DNA of 64,000 nucleotides from Porphyridium purpureum (taxonomy: Eukaryota > Rhodophyta > Bangiophyceae > Porphyridiales > Porphyridiaceae). The notes beneath the pieces were generated by a model that saw nothing but the letters and a program-made list of their open reading frames with translations, made no database searches and was not told the DNA's origin. Position 1 is the first letter of the stretch, and the number at the start of each line of letters is the position of its first letter. The translations under genes were made by a program, and so were the position numbers. The stretch is taken from contig VRMN01000004.1 of the NCBI GenBank assembly GCA_008690995.1, positions 1,302,001-1,366,000 of the forward strand, written 5' to 3'. Positions 47,915 through 58,030 of the stretch are shown here, one piece after another.

Positions 47915-48843
47915 TTTTGCCAAGCACGCCACAGCGCTTCTCGACTGAGGCAGTCTCTGATGCCGATGCAGCAGATATGTGGTCGCGCCGCTCGGTCTAC
48001 GCAACTGCCCATGGTCAAGGTCAGCCACCTTTCCCAAACGCATTCGCTGGGCAAGCGCGACAGTCGTGCCCGGGCGCGTTGCCGCTTTCAAATTTTGATT
48101 CGGACCATTTCTACCATTCCAGGGTGCTGAACGCAAGAGCGCCGGCGGCCGTGGCGTTTACTCCGACCGGCGTACGTACAGATGAATGGACTCCGCCGTC
48201 GCATGAGAGTGTCGTGACGGTGTCCAATGTGAAGTTGCCTGCGGGTCGCCCAGTTCCGCGCGCTCTTGACGTACAGAAGCTTCAGCAACCGTACAATCGT
48301 AATGCATTTTGGGGTGTTGTCATGGGAGAGTCCTCTAGCGTTGGCGAGTCTCCGAGGGTGCATCGCTACTCCGAAAGCCTCGCGGACTCGACTTCCCGTT
48401 CGACAGTTTTGAGCACGGAAGATAGTGTCTTCGAAGGTAGCAAGGCTGCTCCGAAGCAAGCGCGTGCACGGGGGCGGGGCGTTACTCATTCTCCACTTGC
48501 TGTTGCGGCTGAAGGGCTTGCCTTGCTTGGCCAGACGCCGGAAACGCGTAGTCCGCGTCAGCTGGACGCCCTGGGGATTCGACGTCCGTTCCAGTGCGGC
48601 ATGTGCTCCGTTGGGTTTTTTCAGAAAAGTGCCCTGAAGAGCCATATTCGTGTTGTACACAATAAGGAACGACCGTTTGCTTGTTCTCAGTGCGATGTGA
48701 CATTCGGACACAAAGGGGACTTGAATAGGCACAAGCTCGTGAAGCATGAGAATCAGCGACCGTACGCCTGTGCGGTGTGTCAATCAGCTTTCGGGCGCAA
48801 GTCGGTTCTGAAAAGACACATGGAGAAAGTGCATAAGGCTTGA
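47497..48843 (+). CDS. C2H2 zinc-finger transcription factor with poly-Gln
   Basis: A 448-aa protein from ATG 47497. The N-terminal two thirds are disordered: a Gln-rich block (about residues 107-140, with Q4 and a Q9 run) typical of activation domains, then Ser/Pro-rich linker. Three C2H2 fingers close the protein (about 366-446): FQCGMCSVGFFQKSALKSH, FACSQCDVTFGHKGDLNRH and YACAVCQSAFGRKSVLKRH, each with the H-x4-H type ending VVHNKERP, KHENQRP and KVHKA. The linkers NKERP and ENQRP match the DNA-binding TGEKP type. It is a nuclear sequence-specific regulator; targets unknown. It is the last clear host gene before the transposon-rich part. Confidence 0.88.
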
Positions 48844-48992
48844 ATGCTCGAACCTGAAAGTGCAGGTTTTCTAATCCTACTAACTCGTCAATCATAGATA
48901 TTTGAGCTTAAACGACTCGTATTTTCTAAACATCGCAGAGTCGAACTTTCGAAATCAGGTAAACGACCGCACTCTGGCAACACGTGAAGTGT

Positions 48993-49118
48993 GACCAAAT
49001 CGGACAGGGGACAGTACGTTTTTCAAGGTTCACTAGCAAAATGATCTGCTTTACTATAAAAGGGAAAGAGGTCCGGTGAAAAGGGAATGTGGAATAGGTC
49101 GAAACGGATAGGGGACAC
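48993..49118. repeat. Left IR/DR arm of the Tc1 element
   Basis: Outer repeat at 48993-49013 and inner repeat at 49102-49118, same orientation, 109 bp start to start. Confidence 0.85.
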
Positions 49119-49134
49119 GGCATATTTCTGGCCA

Positions 49135-50178
49135 TTACTCAGCCATAGAGAATCGGAATTGGTCGCGGTTTCCTTGCACGTACGCGCCTTGAAGATACAC
49201 ACAGTCGAATATTCGTTTCGGCAGCGACGCGTACAAATTGGCCATCACAGGCTGGTCCAAACTCTCCCAGGCCAGTAAAATGGCAAACTTGAGCTCCAGC
49301 ACCGTCTCATACTGCCTTGCACCCTCGTAAACATTGCACGCTAGTATCCTCCACAATTTCTCGATGATATTAAAGTCCGGCGAATACGCTGGCCAGTCTA
49401 GGAGCTCCACATTCTCGTCATTCATGAAATTCTTAACCAGGCGACTTGTGTGCACTGGCGCGTTATCCTGCTGAAAAACCATGTTCGGGCCCACCATCTG
49501 ACGGCAGCGGCTCAGCACGTTGTTCTCTCGAAGCATGGAAACATATTTTGCAGCCGTAAATGACCCCTCAATAAAATGAAGGTGAATCTTTCCTCTTGCA
49601 GAAATTGCACCCCAAACCATGCATCCACCGCCGCCGGAATGTCGCGACCAAACGTATGGAACGTCCGCCGCACGCTCAACACACGTCTTGTGGAAACCAT
49701 CGGGTCCGTCCAGGTTGAACTTCTTTTCGTCAGTGAACACAATTGCGGCCCAATTCGCCTGTTCCAATTCATGGTGCCTGGCCGAGGCCAGCCTCTTGAG
49801 CTTGCAATTAAGTATCAGTGACAGACAAGCTGGAATTATGCGGTATGCATACGTGTCACTCACTGCCTTGATGATTGTTATCAAACGTTGGACAGGTTTT
49901 GCTCCACAAATTCGCAGAGCTGCTTGGAGCTGACGAGCCGTGTGAATGGTCGGAAGCTTAGCAATGTTGTAAATCTTCGTTTTGACCGCCTCCGTCAGCT
50001 TTAAAGCGTTCACATTGGCATATTTCTGGCAGTACTCGTTTGGAGCCGACAAATAGCTGAAAACCACGTTCTTAGAGCGCCCAATTTTGGTCGCAATGGC
50101 TCTGACGCTGTTGCCCGACTCTGGGAGACCCTGAAAACGTCCTTTCTCCTCGCCTGTAAGGCCAATCTTGCGCCCCAT
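49135..50178 (-). CDS. Tc1-type transposase (DD34E)
   Basis: A 347-aa protein from ATG 50178-50176. The N-terminal helix-turn-helix region starts MGRKIGLTGEEKGRFQGLPE and contains SVRAIATKIGRSKNVVFSYL, which binds the terminal repeats. The catalytic triad is visible: first Asp in IVFTDEKKFNLDGPDG, second Asp in MVFQQDNAPVHTS, Glu in YSPDFNIIEKLW, with 34 residues between the second Asp and the Glu, hence DD34E. The GGGG motif region appears as SGGGGCMVWGAIS. The protein ends RDQFRFSMAE next to the inner repeat. All key residues are present, so it could be active. It performs cut-and-paste transposition into TA sites. Confidence 0.93.
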   Translation of the reverse strand: MGRKIGLTGEEKGRFQGLPESGNSVRAIATKIGRSKNVVFSYLSAPNEYCQKYANVNALKLTEAVKTKIYNIAKLPTIHTARQLQAALRICGAKPVQRLITIIKAVSDTYAYRIIPACLSLILNCKLKRLASARHHELEQANWAAIVFTDEKKFNLDGPDGFHKTCVERAADVPYVWSRHSGGGGCMVWGAISARGKIHLHFIEGSFTAAKYVSMLRENNVLSRCRQMVGPNMVFQQDNAPVHTSRLVKNFMNDENVELLDWPAYSPDFNIIEKLWRILACNVYEGARQYETVLELKFAILLAWESLDQPVMANLYASLPKRIFDCVYLQGAYVQGNRDQFRFSMAE

Positions 50179-50272
50179 GGAGTCAAAATGGAGCTCGTTA
50201 CGAGCTGCGATGGATCCGCACTTTTCCGCTTACACTGAACCGCCGACGTCCGAGATATTTCGCTTCCACGCA

Positions 50273-50419
50273 GTGTCCCCTATCCGTTTTGAGCCACAAA
50301 TTTCGTCGTAACCGTTGCAGACGAACCCCACCGTTCTACTTTCATAGTAAAAGATCAAACTTTACTATTAATGAACTATTTTTTCTGAAAGTTTTGATTG
50401 TCCCCTGTCCGATTTGGTC
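50273..50419. repeat. Right IR/DR arm of the Tc1 element
   Basis: Inner repeat at 50273-50289 and outer repeat at 50399-50419, inverse of the left arm, 126 bp start to start. Confidence 0.85.
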
Positions 50420-50858
50420 GTACGTTAGCTGTGACGAATACACGCCCTCACCGACACGGCGGTGAGAGGTTGCGACGCTGGACGCGACTAGAAGCCGAGC
50501 CGTGAAGCTCTTCGGCCTAACGCGAAAGGTCACGAATCTTAAGTGCACGTGCTTTAAATGTAAAAGAGCAGAAGGGCACGATCCTTTCTTTTCCAGACGT
50601 GCCAATGCTCAGAGAAATTGACGCACATTCTGGTGCGTAAGGAGGCAGAGGTACTTGACGCTCGGATTTGTGGGAGCGCTGTGGAAAAGCAAAAGAGCGC
50701 AAGCATAGGAAGATCGAAATCACTATGTGAATGAAGCCGCGCTCACCGAACTCGCCAACGTTCAAAGTTGGACACAAATATCAGTAATGATGAGTTTGAA
50801 GGAATCTTACAGACCACGTCGACTGTATGTCTGTATCGCACTCATTCCTAGCATTCTG

Positions 50859-50896
50859 GAAAGTCCATGGTGCGCATGAAAGTCCATGGTGCGTAT
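50859..50896. repeat. 19-bp tandem duplication
   Basis: GAAAGTCCATGGTGCGCAT followed directly by the same unit with one change near its end. Confidence 0.85.
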
Positions 50897-52157
50897 GAAG
50901 GCGTGCAAAGCTTGATACTTCTGTTATATCGGACCAATAAACCGCTTGCTACCCGGTCGCTGTTCCATTAGATACAGCGAAAACCCTCAATATAAGTGTG
51001 GGATTGTAGTGATCTTTAGGGTCCCACTTCAGTACAAGCGTCGTCGTTTCTCGACGGCGCTCTTAATTTGAAAAAAAGAGAGACAAGAGTGAGTGAAGTG
51101 GGCTTTCGTTTTGTCCCTGTGTGTGTTGCCGGCGTGGTCCTCGGTGTGTCCCGAGTAGACCGTGGCACTTCAAGCAAACGAAGAATTTGAGGAGTCCCAG
51201 GATGACATGGACGGAGCAAGCTTTGCGTCTTCCGAGCTTTTTTCCAAACTTTAGAATAGTCTCCGAGAGGAGGAAACCAAAACAGCAAACGCTGCTTATT
51301 TAATTGAGACAGGGCTTTTTTTTTACGGCAAAGGAAATTTGCTCGGATCTCTTTCTTCTCCCTTATTTGCTCAATAATTTCAGCTGCGACCGAAACGGAA
51401 AGGGCTTGACTAATGCATATTGTCCGCCCGAACCACGGTACTTTCCGTCGCCACTTTTTGCGGCTGCGAGAAGGCCCGGTGCTCATTCTTTGACCGGCAG
51501 GATTGATGTGAGTGACTCCTTGGACGAGCGGGCGAAAGCCGAAAACGAGCTAAATTCCGGAAAGGGGCACAATGTCGACTGTGGAATGCATTGGGATCGA
51601 TGAGGGAGGTGAGTGCGGACAGGCACGAAATCCCAACTGCGAATTTCGAAGAGCGGAATCGAAAGCACAGCTTAGTACTTGACAGACTTCTTCGAACGTG
51701 GCGAGAACATAAAGGCAAAGCGGCTGCGGGAGTCGTAGAGGTCGCAATGTCGCGCATTCAGTAGAATAAAGAGGTAAGGCGAACAAACGCACTGCTTTTC
51801 GTCGAAACCCATGCTCTCATTTTTAGCAACGTGGGCAGCGCATCAAAGCCAGCGGGCACGATCCAGCTGCCTCATCAATAGGGCAAGTGGAACCAGCAAA
51901 TTTTACATTTGAGGGACAATTCTCCTTTTTCATATTCCCGATCAAATAATCCAATTTAGTATAAAGAGTGTTATCAGCTGTGTATCTGAGTGTTTTTTAC
52001 TGTCGGTCTCTTCTTCCTACCTCTTCTGTCTCCGAGCAAGACCTGACCGGCTAGTCCGGGCAGGCGCGTCGCCTTTTTATATCCTTACTTCCGGTAGGGA
52101 CAGCAAGGCGCCAAGAGAAATGACAATCCAAACCATTGGCATTTCTGCGCGCGTCTA

Positions 52158-52189
52158 GAAGGTTCTGGAACCTCTAGAAGCTTCTAGAA
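52158..52189. promoter_or_regulatory. Two consecutive consensus heat-shock elements
   Basis: GAA-GG-TTC-TG-GAA at 52158-52170 and GAA-GC-TTC-TA-GAA at 52177-52189, each an exact GAAnnTTCnnGAA trimer. Heat-shock factor binds such arrays. A CTTTTTATAT box lies about 80 bp upstream (near 52073). No recognised gene follows, so the target is unknown; it may belong to a mobile element. Confidence 0.45.
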
Positions 52190-52335
52190 ACGGTTAAACG
52201 GTCTACCGGTTTAACGGCTTACCGGTTTTGGAGTAACCGAACCGTTCTAGGTGACTGGGGTCGAACGGATAACAAAGAGGATTGCGGTCAAGTAAAAAGG
52301 AGATATGGCGGGAGTTCCCAGCGGAAGGCAGCATA

Positions 52336-52445
52336 ACACATATCTGGTCATTACTCAGCCCCACAGAGGCGGAATCGATCACAGTTTTCGTACACATATT
52401 GACCTCACATATTCGCATGTTCGAAGCAGCGTCTTATAATGATTG
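52336..52445 (-). pseudogene. Decayed end fragment of a Tc1 transposon related to the 49-kb copy
   Basis: Sequence CACATATCTGGTCATTACTC and the following 90 bases align by eye with the 3' end of the Tc1 transposase gene at 49120-49245 (CATATTTCTGGCCATTACTC and on), at roughly two thirds identity with gaps. A GGTCGAACGGATA just left (52259-52271) resembles the inner repeat. Only the transposase C-terminus is represented. Confidence 0.6.
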
Positions 52446-53439
52446 CCGCACAGTAGGGCGTCCTACTCCTCACGCCGCTCCCTTCTCCACCAGTCCAGCC
52501 AAAAAAGCCTATCGCCCAATCCCACTGGCTGCCGGCGACTGCGCACTCCTGAAAAATGGTTGTATCACCTGTTATTTGAACGTAGAAACTTCAATTTCAT
52601 AATACAAATGAGCGATTCTACAAGTTGTTCCTAAAACTTGCAAAAGCATATTTTCCGTCTCCCATTCCATGAAAGGAGCGCATTTTGCAGGTTTCCGCAC
52701 GGCCATCATAGAAAGCATAACATATGCAAGCATGTCGACGTCTCCAATTCACTCGGGTATACAACAGCGATAAAGCCTAGAAGCCATACGAAGCAGAGGC
52801 ACGCTTGTGCGACTTGTCGATTTCGAAAAAGGGTAGATCAACGATCTGCACCGGGTAGGACCGGCGCCGCGCCCCAGTGCAGCAAGCCTGTGTCCGCGCC
52901 CAGACAAAGCTAAACCATCATATAAGACTGAAGATGAATTTCCGAAGAATAGAGGCTGGAACATGCTTTTGAAAATGCTCGGGCCTGGGCCAAACATCGC
53001 GCCGAATTTGGACGCTACGTGCTTGATTTCACCAATGTTTTGAGGTTTAAACCTGCTCAGGCAGTTACGGAGCACAATACCGTGCGCAGAGTGCTTGGAA
53101 TGTTCCTGGGTCCGGCAAGATCCACCAGGTCTCTGTATCGTGACGCGAAGGTGAAAGCGATGCATTTTGGGAAAGAACCAAGTCAGACGGGCCACACGGG
53201 TACAACGATACTTACTAGCACACGCGGGGCGCTCGGCCCGCGCCCACCGTCCGTCGCCACGGCGGCGCAGGACCGATAGTGTTTTGTAGCGTCATGTCGC
53301 ATCACGAAGCGAAGGCCCTGCATCGCGTCCAAGGTCACTGACTGCCGAGTGATAGTACCAGGTCTGGCTGGACGTCCTGAAGCTTTCGGCCTCTGAGCTG
53401 CCTTGGTGTCTCGACCAGCCAGCCTCTCCATGCATATCT
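52446..53439. other. Region without a recognised gene
   Basis: Frames on both strands (for example 52749-53195, -) have no recognisable domain. The stretch may contain further diverged transposon sequence, since Tc1 relics flank it on both sides. Confidence 0.35.
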
Positions 53440-53565
53440 CAGCAACACAAATCACCTCGACATGCAGCGCTGAGCACGCGCAAGCTTTTCGATACAGTCG
53501 GAATTGCGCTACTTGACTGGCCGGCGCAGTCCCCGGCTAAAATTCAATTGAAAACGTTTGCGCCA
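53440..53565 (+). pseudogene. Relic of a different Tc1/mariner transposase
   Basis: Plus-strand translation from 53440 gives QQHKSPRHAALSTRKLFDTV then GIALLDWPAQSP, matching the family block QQDNAPRHA...GIxxLDWPAQSPDLNPIENVW. The catalytic Asp of QQDN is His here. Just after SP a one-base loss shifts the frame; DNA resembling DLNPIENVW continues to about 53560. The rest of the gene is not recognisable. It differs from the 49-kb element (which has YSPDFNIIEKLW), so at least two Tc1 lineages have been present. Confidence 0.7.
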
Positions 53566-54170
53566 TTGCGTCTTGCCGTTTGCACCGGCTTGGACGCCAG
53601 TTTATGTATGTCCATGATATATTTACGGTTGGGTATGGCTACTGGCGAAATGAAGTGCCGAAGTACGTTAAGAATCTTATCGAAAGCATGCCCCGTCGCT
53701 AGCAGGCCTGCATCGACGGCTGCGGTCGTCAAATGAATTACAAATTCCTTTGCTATAGCCAAAGTTCATCTCATGAACATGTTAGCCCCCATCATGCTCT
53801 TTCAGTACATTTCCCTGCATCATCCGTACTCAGACCTGCTATCTCCTTTCGTAATAAATGTCCGTGCGTCCCAATCTCTTTATCATCCCGCGGATTCATA
53901 CTGTGAGATAAAGAGAGACAATATTCGCGTCAAAATTGTGACTTGCGTACAAGAAGTCTTACATTCTTTACCTGGTACAAAAGCTGAGCCAGAGCTGCGC
54001 ACGAGTGTACAATTCTAAAGTAAAAGCGCACAAGTAGCTGAGCTAAGACAAATACTTGTACATTGCAACATCATTTTGAATAGCATCAAAACAATGTCAA
54101 CGCTGATTACGAAACTCTATTGCTTAAAAAAATCAGATAGACGTACAGTCTGACGCACTTCGCTCGGATC

Positions 54171-54647
54171 ATGGTGGTGCAAAATCTGGTCGGCATGTAC
54201 AGAAATGTTTTCAGAGCAAGGCGCTTCCTCGGACTTCAATGGTTTTTCAAACTCAACAAAATCATAGAACAACAGCGGCGGAATATGAAATCCTCAGAGG
54301 CGCTTCGCCGTCTACGTGTATGTCATCATATTGGACCTCACGAAAAGGCAAGCGACATTTCGACCTCATTATGGAAACGAAACTGGAGTGGTGGTGGAAT
54401 TGCAACTTCGAGACGCGCGTCAACAACCAAACGTGATCGCATTGCTCTGAGAATTTTCAGCTCCAAAGCATTAGCTGATGCTGAAACAAAGTTCCTTCCT
54501 AATCTCGAAAAGAAAATTAGGGATGGATACTTTATAAAATATGAAAAAGTTCATTCCAGCCATGCGCTTTCCTCATATTCTGGGATAGAACTTTGGTCTA
54601 AGACTGTTCAGTTTGTCAAATCCAAAATTAAACCTAAACCTGGTTGA
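54171..54647 (+). CDS. Hypothetical 158-aa protein
   Basis: ATG at 54171. A basic protein (pI clearly high), helical in the N-terminal half (FKLNKIIEQQRRNMKSSEAL) and ending VKSKIKPKPG. No signal peptide, membrane segment or known domain was recognised. A GTACAGT core ends 21 bp before the ATG, which is the only hint of a real promoter. It could be a fragment of a decayed element. Confidence 0.3.
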   Translation: MVVQNLVGMYRNVFRARRFLGLQWFFKLNKIIEQQRRNMKSSEALRRLRVCHHIGPHEKASDISTSLWKRNWSGGGIATSRRASTTKRDRIALRIFSSKALADAETKFLPNLEKKIRDGYFIKYEKVHSSHALSSYSGIELWSKTVQFVKSKIKPKPG

Positions 54648-55384
54648 GAAAGACATGGACAAAGATCATCAGGTAATATGTCAACCATACCATCGAAAAA
54701 CTTCGACCGACGAGGTTATCTGTTGACATTCATTTAGTTTCTTGAGACACTCAAAATAGTATCAATCTGACTCTGAATCTTAAACATTTGGGAATCAAGT
54801 ATATGAGAAAAACAAAATATAATGAAAATGACAATGATGATGGCGGCAGCGATTCGGAAAAGATTGAATATTTGCGTGGTCAGAAATTTCTCATAATGCC
54901 TGGAAATGCAAACACAAGTACCGCAAAAAGTTTTGAACCACATTCTCTGAAGAATATCTTGATAAGAATTACGTAAGAAACCGAAATCCTTTTGAATAAG
55001 GAAACAGAGTTATTGATCAATAGTGAAACACCGAATATAGTTCAAAATCCAAAGAGAAAAATAGAATTCTGTCCAACTACGCTATCAGAGTCAAGATTAC
55101 TTTCAAAGGCACCATCGATTGGCGCCAGAGCTGACTGATTATTGAAAGATTTGGTCAAATGTGTGGACTCATGTTCAAGAATATTTTCAGTGTACCAATT
55201 GTCACGAGACGATTCAAAAGAAACAATTGATTCGTGCTGAAGACGGTTCCATTCTTCTTTGTGTGCTGCGACGCGGGTACTTTTACTTGGCATCTTGTAC
55301 AAGAGAAATTTCACACAGTTGTCTCAGGCATTTGATTTCGAAGAAGAATAAGGTCTGCACGAAACAAAGAGTAATTTTCTTCGT

Positions 55385-55639
55385 ATGCCAGACTGGAGTG
55401 TCTGGAATGAGTTTTCATCTGCTTTAATAAATGAAGCAAGAAAATTTAGAATGCAAGCGGATATATGTCCTTTTGTAAATGGTGGAGAAGAGCAATATGT
55501 CGCAACTTCTACCAAAGACCTTACGTCAGACGAAGACAATTTTCTGCGACTAGGGCTGATGAATGTTTCTTCAAAAGTTCCAATCCGTTGTGCAGGGAGA
55601 CTTCAAAGCAAGATTATGCAAGAATTAGAAGAAATATGA
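55385..55639 (+). CDS. Hypothetical 84-aa open frame
   Basis: ATG at 55385 (MPDWSVWNEFSSALINEARK), mixed natural-looking composition, ending QELEEI. Not recognised. It may be a remnant of a longer gene, since the AT-rich flanks show short frames of similar composition in other phases. Confidence 0.25.
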   Translation: MPDWSVWNEFSSALINEARKFRMQADICPFVNGGEEQYVATSTKDLTSDEDNFLRLGLMNVSSKVPIRCAGRLQSKIMQELEEI

Positions 55640-55993
55640 TCAATTTATCAATATCTGCAATAGATTCAATGTCAACACACTAAGAACAGTCTTACAGGTT
55701 CTATAGGAATGTATTCGCTCAATTCATGATGTATATTTCGACAAAAAGAATTGCCCCTGAATCAAGGATCTGCAGGAAGCCCTTGTGTTGCATCGCATAT
55801 TTTTCATTTGCGGGAGCCTTCATTTGCTGGGGTAAGTGAACTCAGCTTGAAATTTTATTTTTCCTGTAGATTACTTCAAAATGAACAATTTGCAATAATA
55901 AAACTCGTTGGCACGGCCTGAAGGAGTGTCATCGTATCTAAAATGAACTCCAGATTTAAGCGTATTGATTATTCAATGTACAAGGATAGATTC

Positions 55994-56300
55994 TATTAAA
56001 AGGTCTGATGTATCGGGGAGTCTTTGTGACTTGTCACTAACGCAGTTGCGTGTCCCCTTCGTCGCCCTTGCAACTAACCTTACCTTCGTCATCCGGGGAC
56101 TCCGAGCCTCGGCCATCGCTAAGCTCTTCATATAGGCAATCGTAGTGCTTTCACTAGTGAGATTGCCAACTGTACCTCCAGGGCAAAAACCCTTATTTAC
56201 TATAAGTTGGAGAAATACAGAAAGTTGGAGCTGAAACATTCCCCATGGTATTACTACTTTACCTGGGGAGGGAATCTACCGAAACCCTGGATTCATAACA
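55994..56300 (-). repeat. Solo LTR of the Copia family
   Basis: A 307-bp copy in minus orientation of the LTR found at 57702 and 60922. On the minus strand it starts TGTTATGAATCCAGGGTTTC and ends CAGACCTTTTAATA. It carries one copy of an internal 18-bp unit that the other two LTRs have twice. No internal element sequence adjoins it. Confidence 0.8.
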
Positions 56301-57701
56301 ATAATGCTATAGATACTATGGGGATCTTTCGTTCAAACTGTTACGTTTGTTTGCAGTTTGGACTTCCGTGAGATTGCTCCTCAATCCGAAATAATAGAAA
56401 ATCCAGTCGTTGATCTTCTGGATCTTTCTCCAGCACAGTCTGCATCTGCATAAACTTGACTACTTTTCGTAGACATAGTAGGATAAGTCAGATCGCAATC
56501 TAGAGTTCCCTTTGGATACCGTGTACCCCTTTCGCAACTTGCACGTGTCATTCGATTACCAGGACGTCTATGACAAGGAGTCCCACCAAACAGGGGAATA
56601 TTTTGTCAAGTGCAAAAATTTATGTACATGAAAGCATCCAAGGTATCGATGCATGGAGAACAAAAAAATGAATAAATAAATTGGTAGGCCTGGACTCCAG
56701 TGCGGCATATTCCAACGCTAGGTGTATTTTACGGATTTCATGCCTCCATTCTAAATGTTCCAAAATAATCTATTTACTACATTTGAGAATGAATCAGTAC
56801 TCAATTCATTCGGTGGCATTTGAATCATATCCGGTAAATCCTAGCTTCGAGCCTTCTCCAAAAGTATGAATTTTATATTTTTTCACAAGATAACAGCTGA
56901 GTGCTGTTTCACAAATTTCGTGAGTATTTACTGACAGGCAATTGAGACATCAAGATTGAAGCCCTACACGTTAACTTCTTAAAGACCTATGGAACTGTTT
57001 CGAGGGCAGAGAGTACCGCGCTTCATACAGAACCTTGCACAAAATTTCAATCCAGGCACGCGAGACTTGCATACATTTTCAACTTGTCTTTCCCAATTTC
57101 AGGTTTTACTTTCTCAGGCACTAATTCTGTCACACTGTTGCATGATAACATCCTTTTGCAGAATATCATTTCGGAATACTATGGTGTCGCCGACCGAAAA
57201 TGCATGCTTTTCTTTTGTAGCATGATCAACTAAATTTGTTCATCCCTCTTTGGCGTGTTGCCGCACTGATCGATGAATTCTCGCGATGGCATGCTGCAGC
57301 ATTGATTATATCATCGAGTGGCATCCCCAGCCTCTGTGAAAATTCGTTCTTGCCCAGCTTGCCTTTATACCAATCCATGATTGCCGCAGCATGAAAGTTC
57401 GCTTTGGTGCCTCGCTTGGATTCGGCAAAACTTAAATGATCCAAAGATTTAAAGATCTTTTGACAATGTATACTCTCTTTATCAGTGTCTTAAGGTCTTT
57501 ACCAAATAAATTTCTGCATTGAGTTGCACATCTCTTAGGAAGAATTTTTTTGTGGGAATCTGATTTAATGATCTCATGTGTAGCAATAGTAGTAGTTGTA
57601 TTACCCAGCCAGTCGGCTTCACAAGACGGTAAAGACTTAGAATCGTAATCTATGTGGCCACTAGGTTTTTTTAACTTTCATCGAATCTTGGACGCCGAAA
57701 T
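56301..57701. other. AT-rich spacer with unrecognised remnant frames
   Basis: Lies between the solo LTR and the first Copia element. A minus-strand frame around 57226-57444 (containing GTKANFHAAAIMDWYKGKLG) and adjoining sequence look like a decayed coding segment of unknown origin. Nothing else recognised. Confidence 0.35.
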
Positions 57702-58026
57702 TGTTATGAATCCAGGGTTTCGGTAGATTCCCTCCCCAGGTAAAGTAGTAATACCATGGGGAATGTTTCAGCTCCAACTTTCTGTATTTCTCCAACTTTC
57801 TGTATTTCTCCAACTTATAGTAAATAAGGGTTTTTGCCCTGGAGGTACAGTTGGCAATCTCACTAGTGAAAGCACTACGATTGCCTATATGAAGAGCTTA
57901 GCGATGGCCGAGGCTCGGAGTCCCCGGATGACGAAGGTAAGGTTAGTTGCAAGGGCGACGAAGGGGACACGCAACTGCGTTAGTGACAAGTCACAAAGAC
58001 TCCCCGATACATCAGACCTTTTAATA
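57702..58026 (+). repeat. 5' LTR of Copia element 1
   Basis: 325 bp, starts TGTTATGAATCC and ends CCTTTTAATA; a GGTTATGAGCC primer-binding-like stretch follows directly. Internal 18-bp tandem pair at about 57775-57812. By eye it is nearly identical to the inverse of 60922-61246. Confidence 0.88.
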
Positions 58027-58030
58027 GGTT

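Larger units (their letters stand above)
48991..50420 (-). mobile_element. Tc1-type DNA transposon, whole-looking, IR/DR ends
   Basis: About 1.43 kb with one 347-aa transposase gene on the minus strand. The outer terminal repeat GACCAAATCGGACAGGGGAC is perfect between ends (48993-49013 and 50399-50419, 21 bp inverted). A second related repeat, AAACGGATAGGGGACAC, lies inside each end (49102-49118 and 50273-50289, 17 bp inverted). Each terminus therefore carries two direct repeats of a CGGAYAGGGGACA core, the IR/DR arrangement of Tc3/Sleeping Beauty relatives. A TA abuts the right end (50421-50422); the left neighbour reads TG, so the target TA there is changed. The frame is open, so the copy may be young. 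Confidence 0.88.
50421..52335. other. 1.9-kb region without a recognised gene
   Basis: Frames such as 51016-51486 (-, 156 aa from an ATG) are basic and unlike known families. A 19-bp tandem pair lies at 50859-50896 and the heat-shock-like cluster at 52158-52189. Likely degraded repeat DNA. Confidence 0.4.
53566..55993. other. AT-richer region, no recognised host gene
   Basis: Base composition falls clearly compared with the left 48 kb. Two short frames are listed separately. An isolated GTACAGT lies at 54143-54149, 22 bp before the ATG of the 158-aa frame. Confidence 0.4.

Noticed and set aside
53183-53455. Minus-strand frame with GRPARPGTITRQS as a Tc1 N-terminal region
   Set aside because: Resemblance is weak and on the opposite strand to the transposase relic at 53440.
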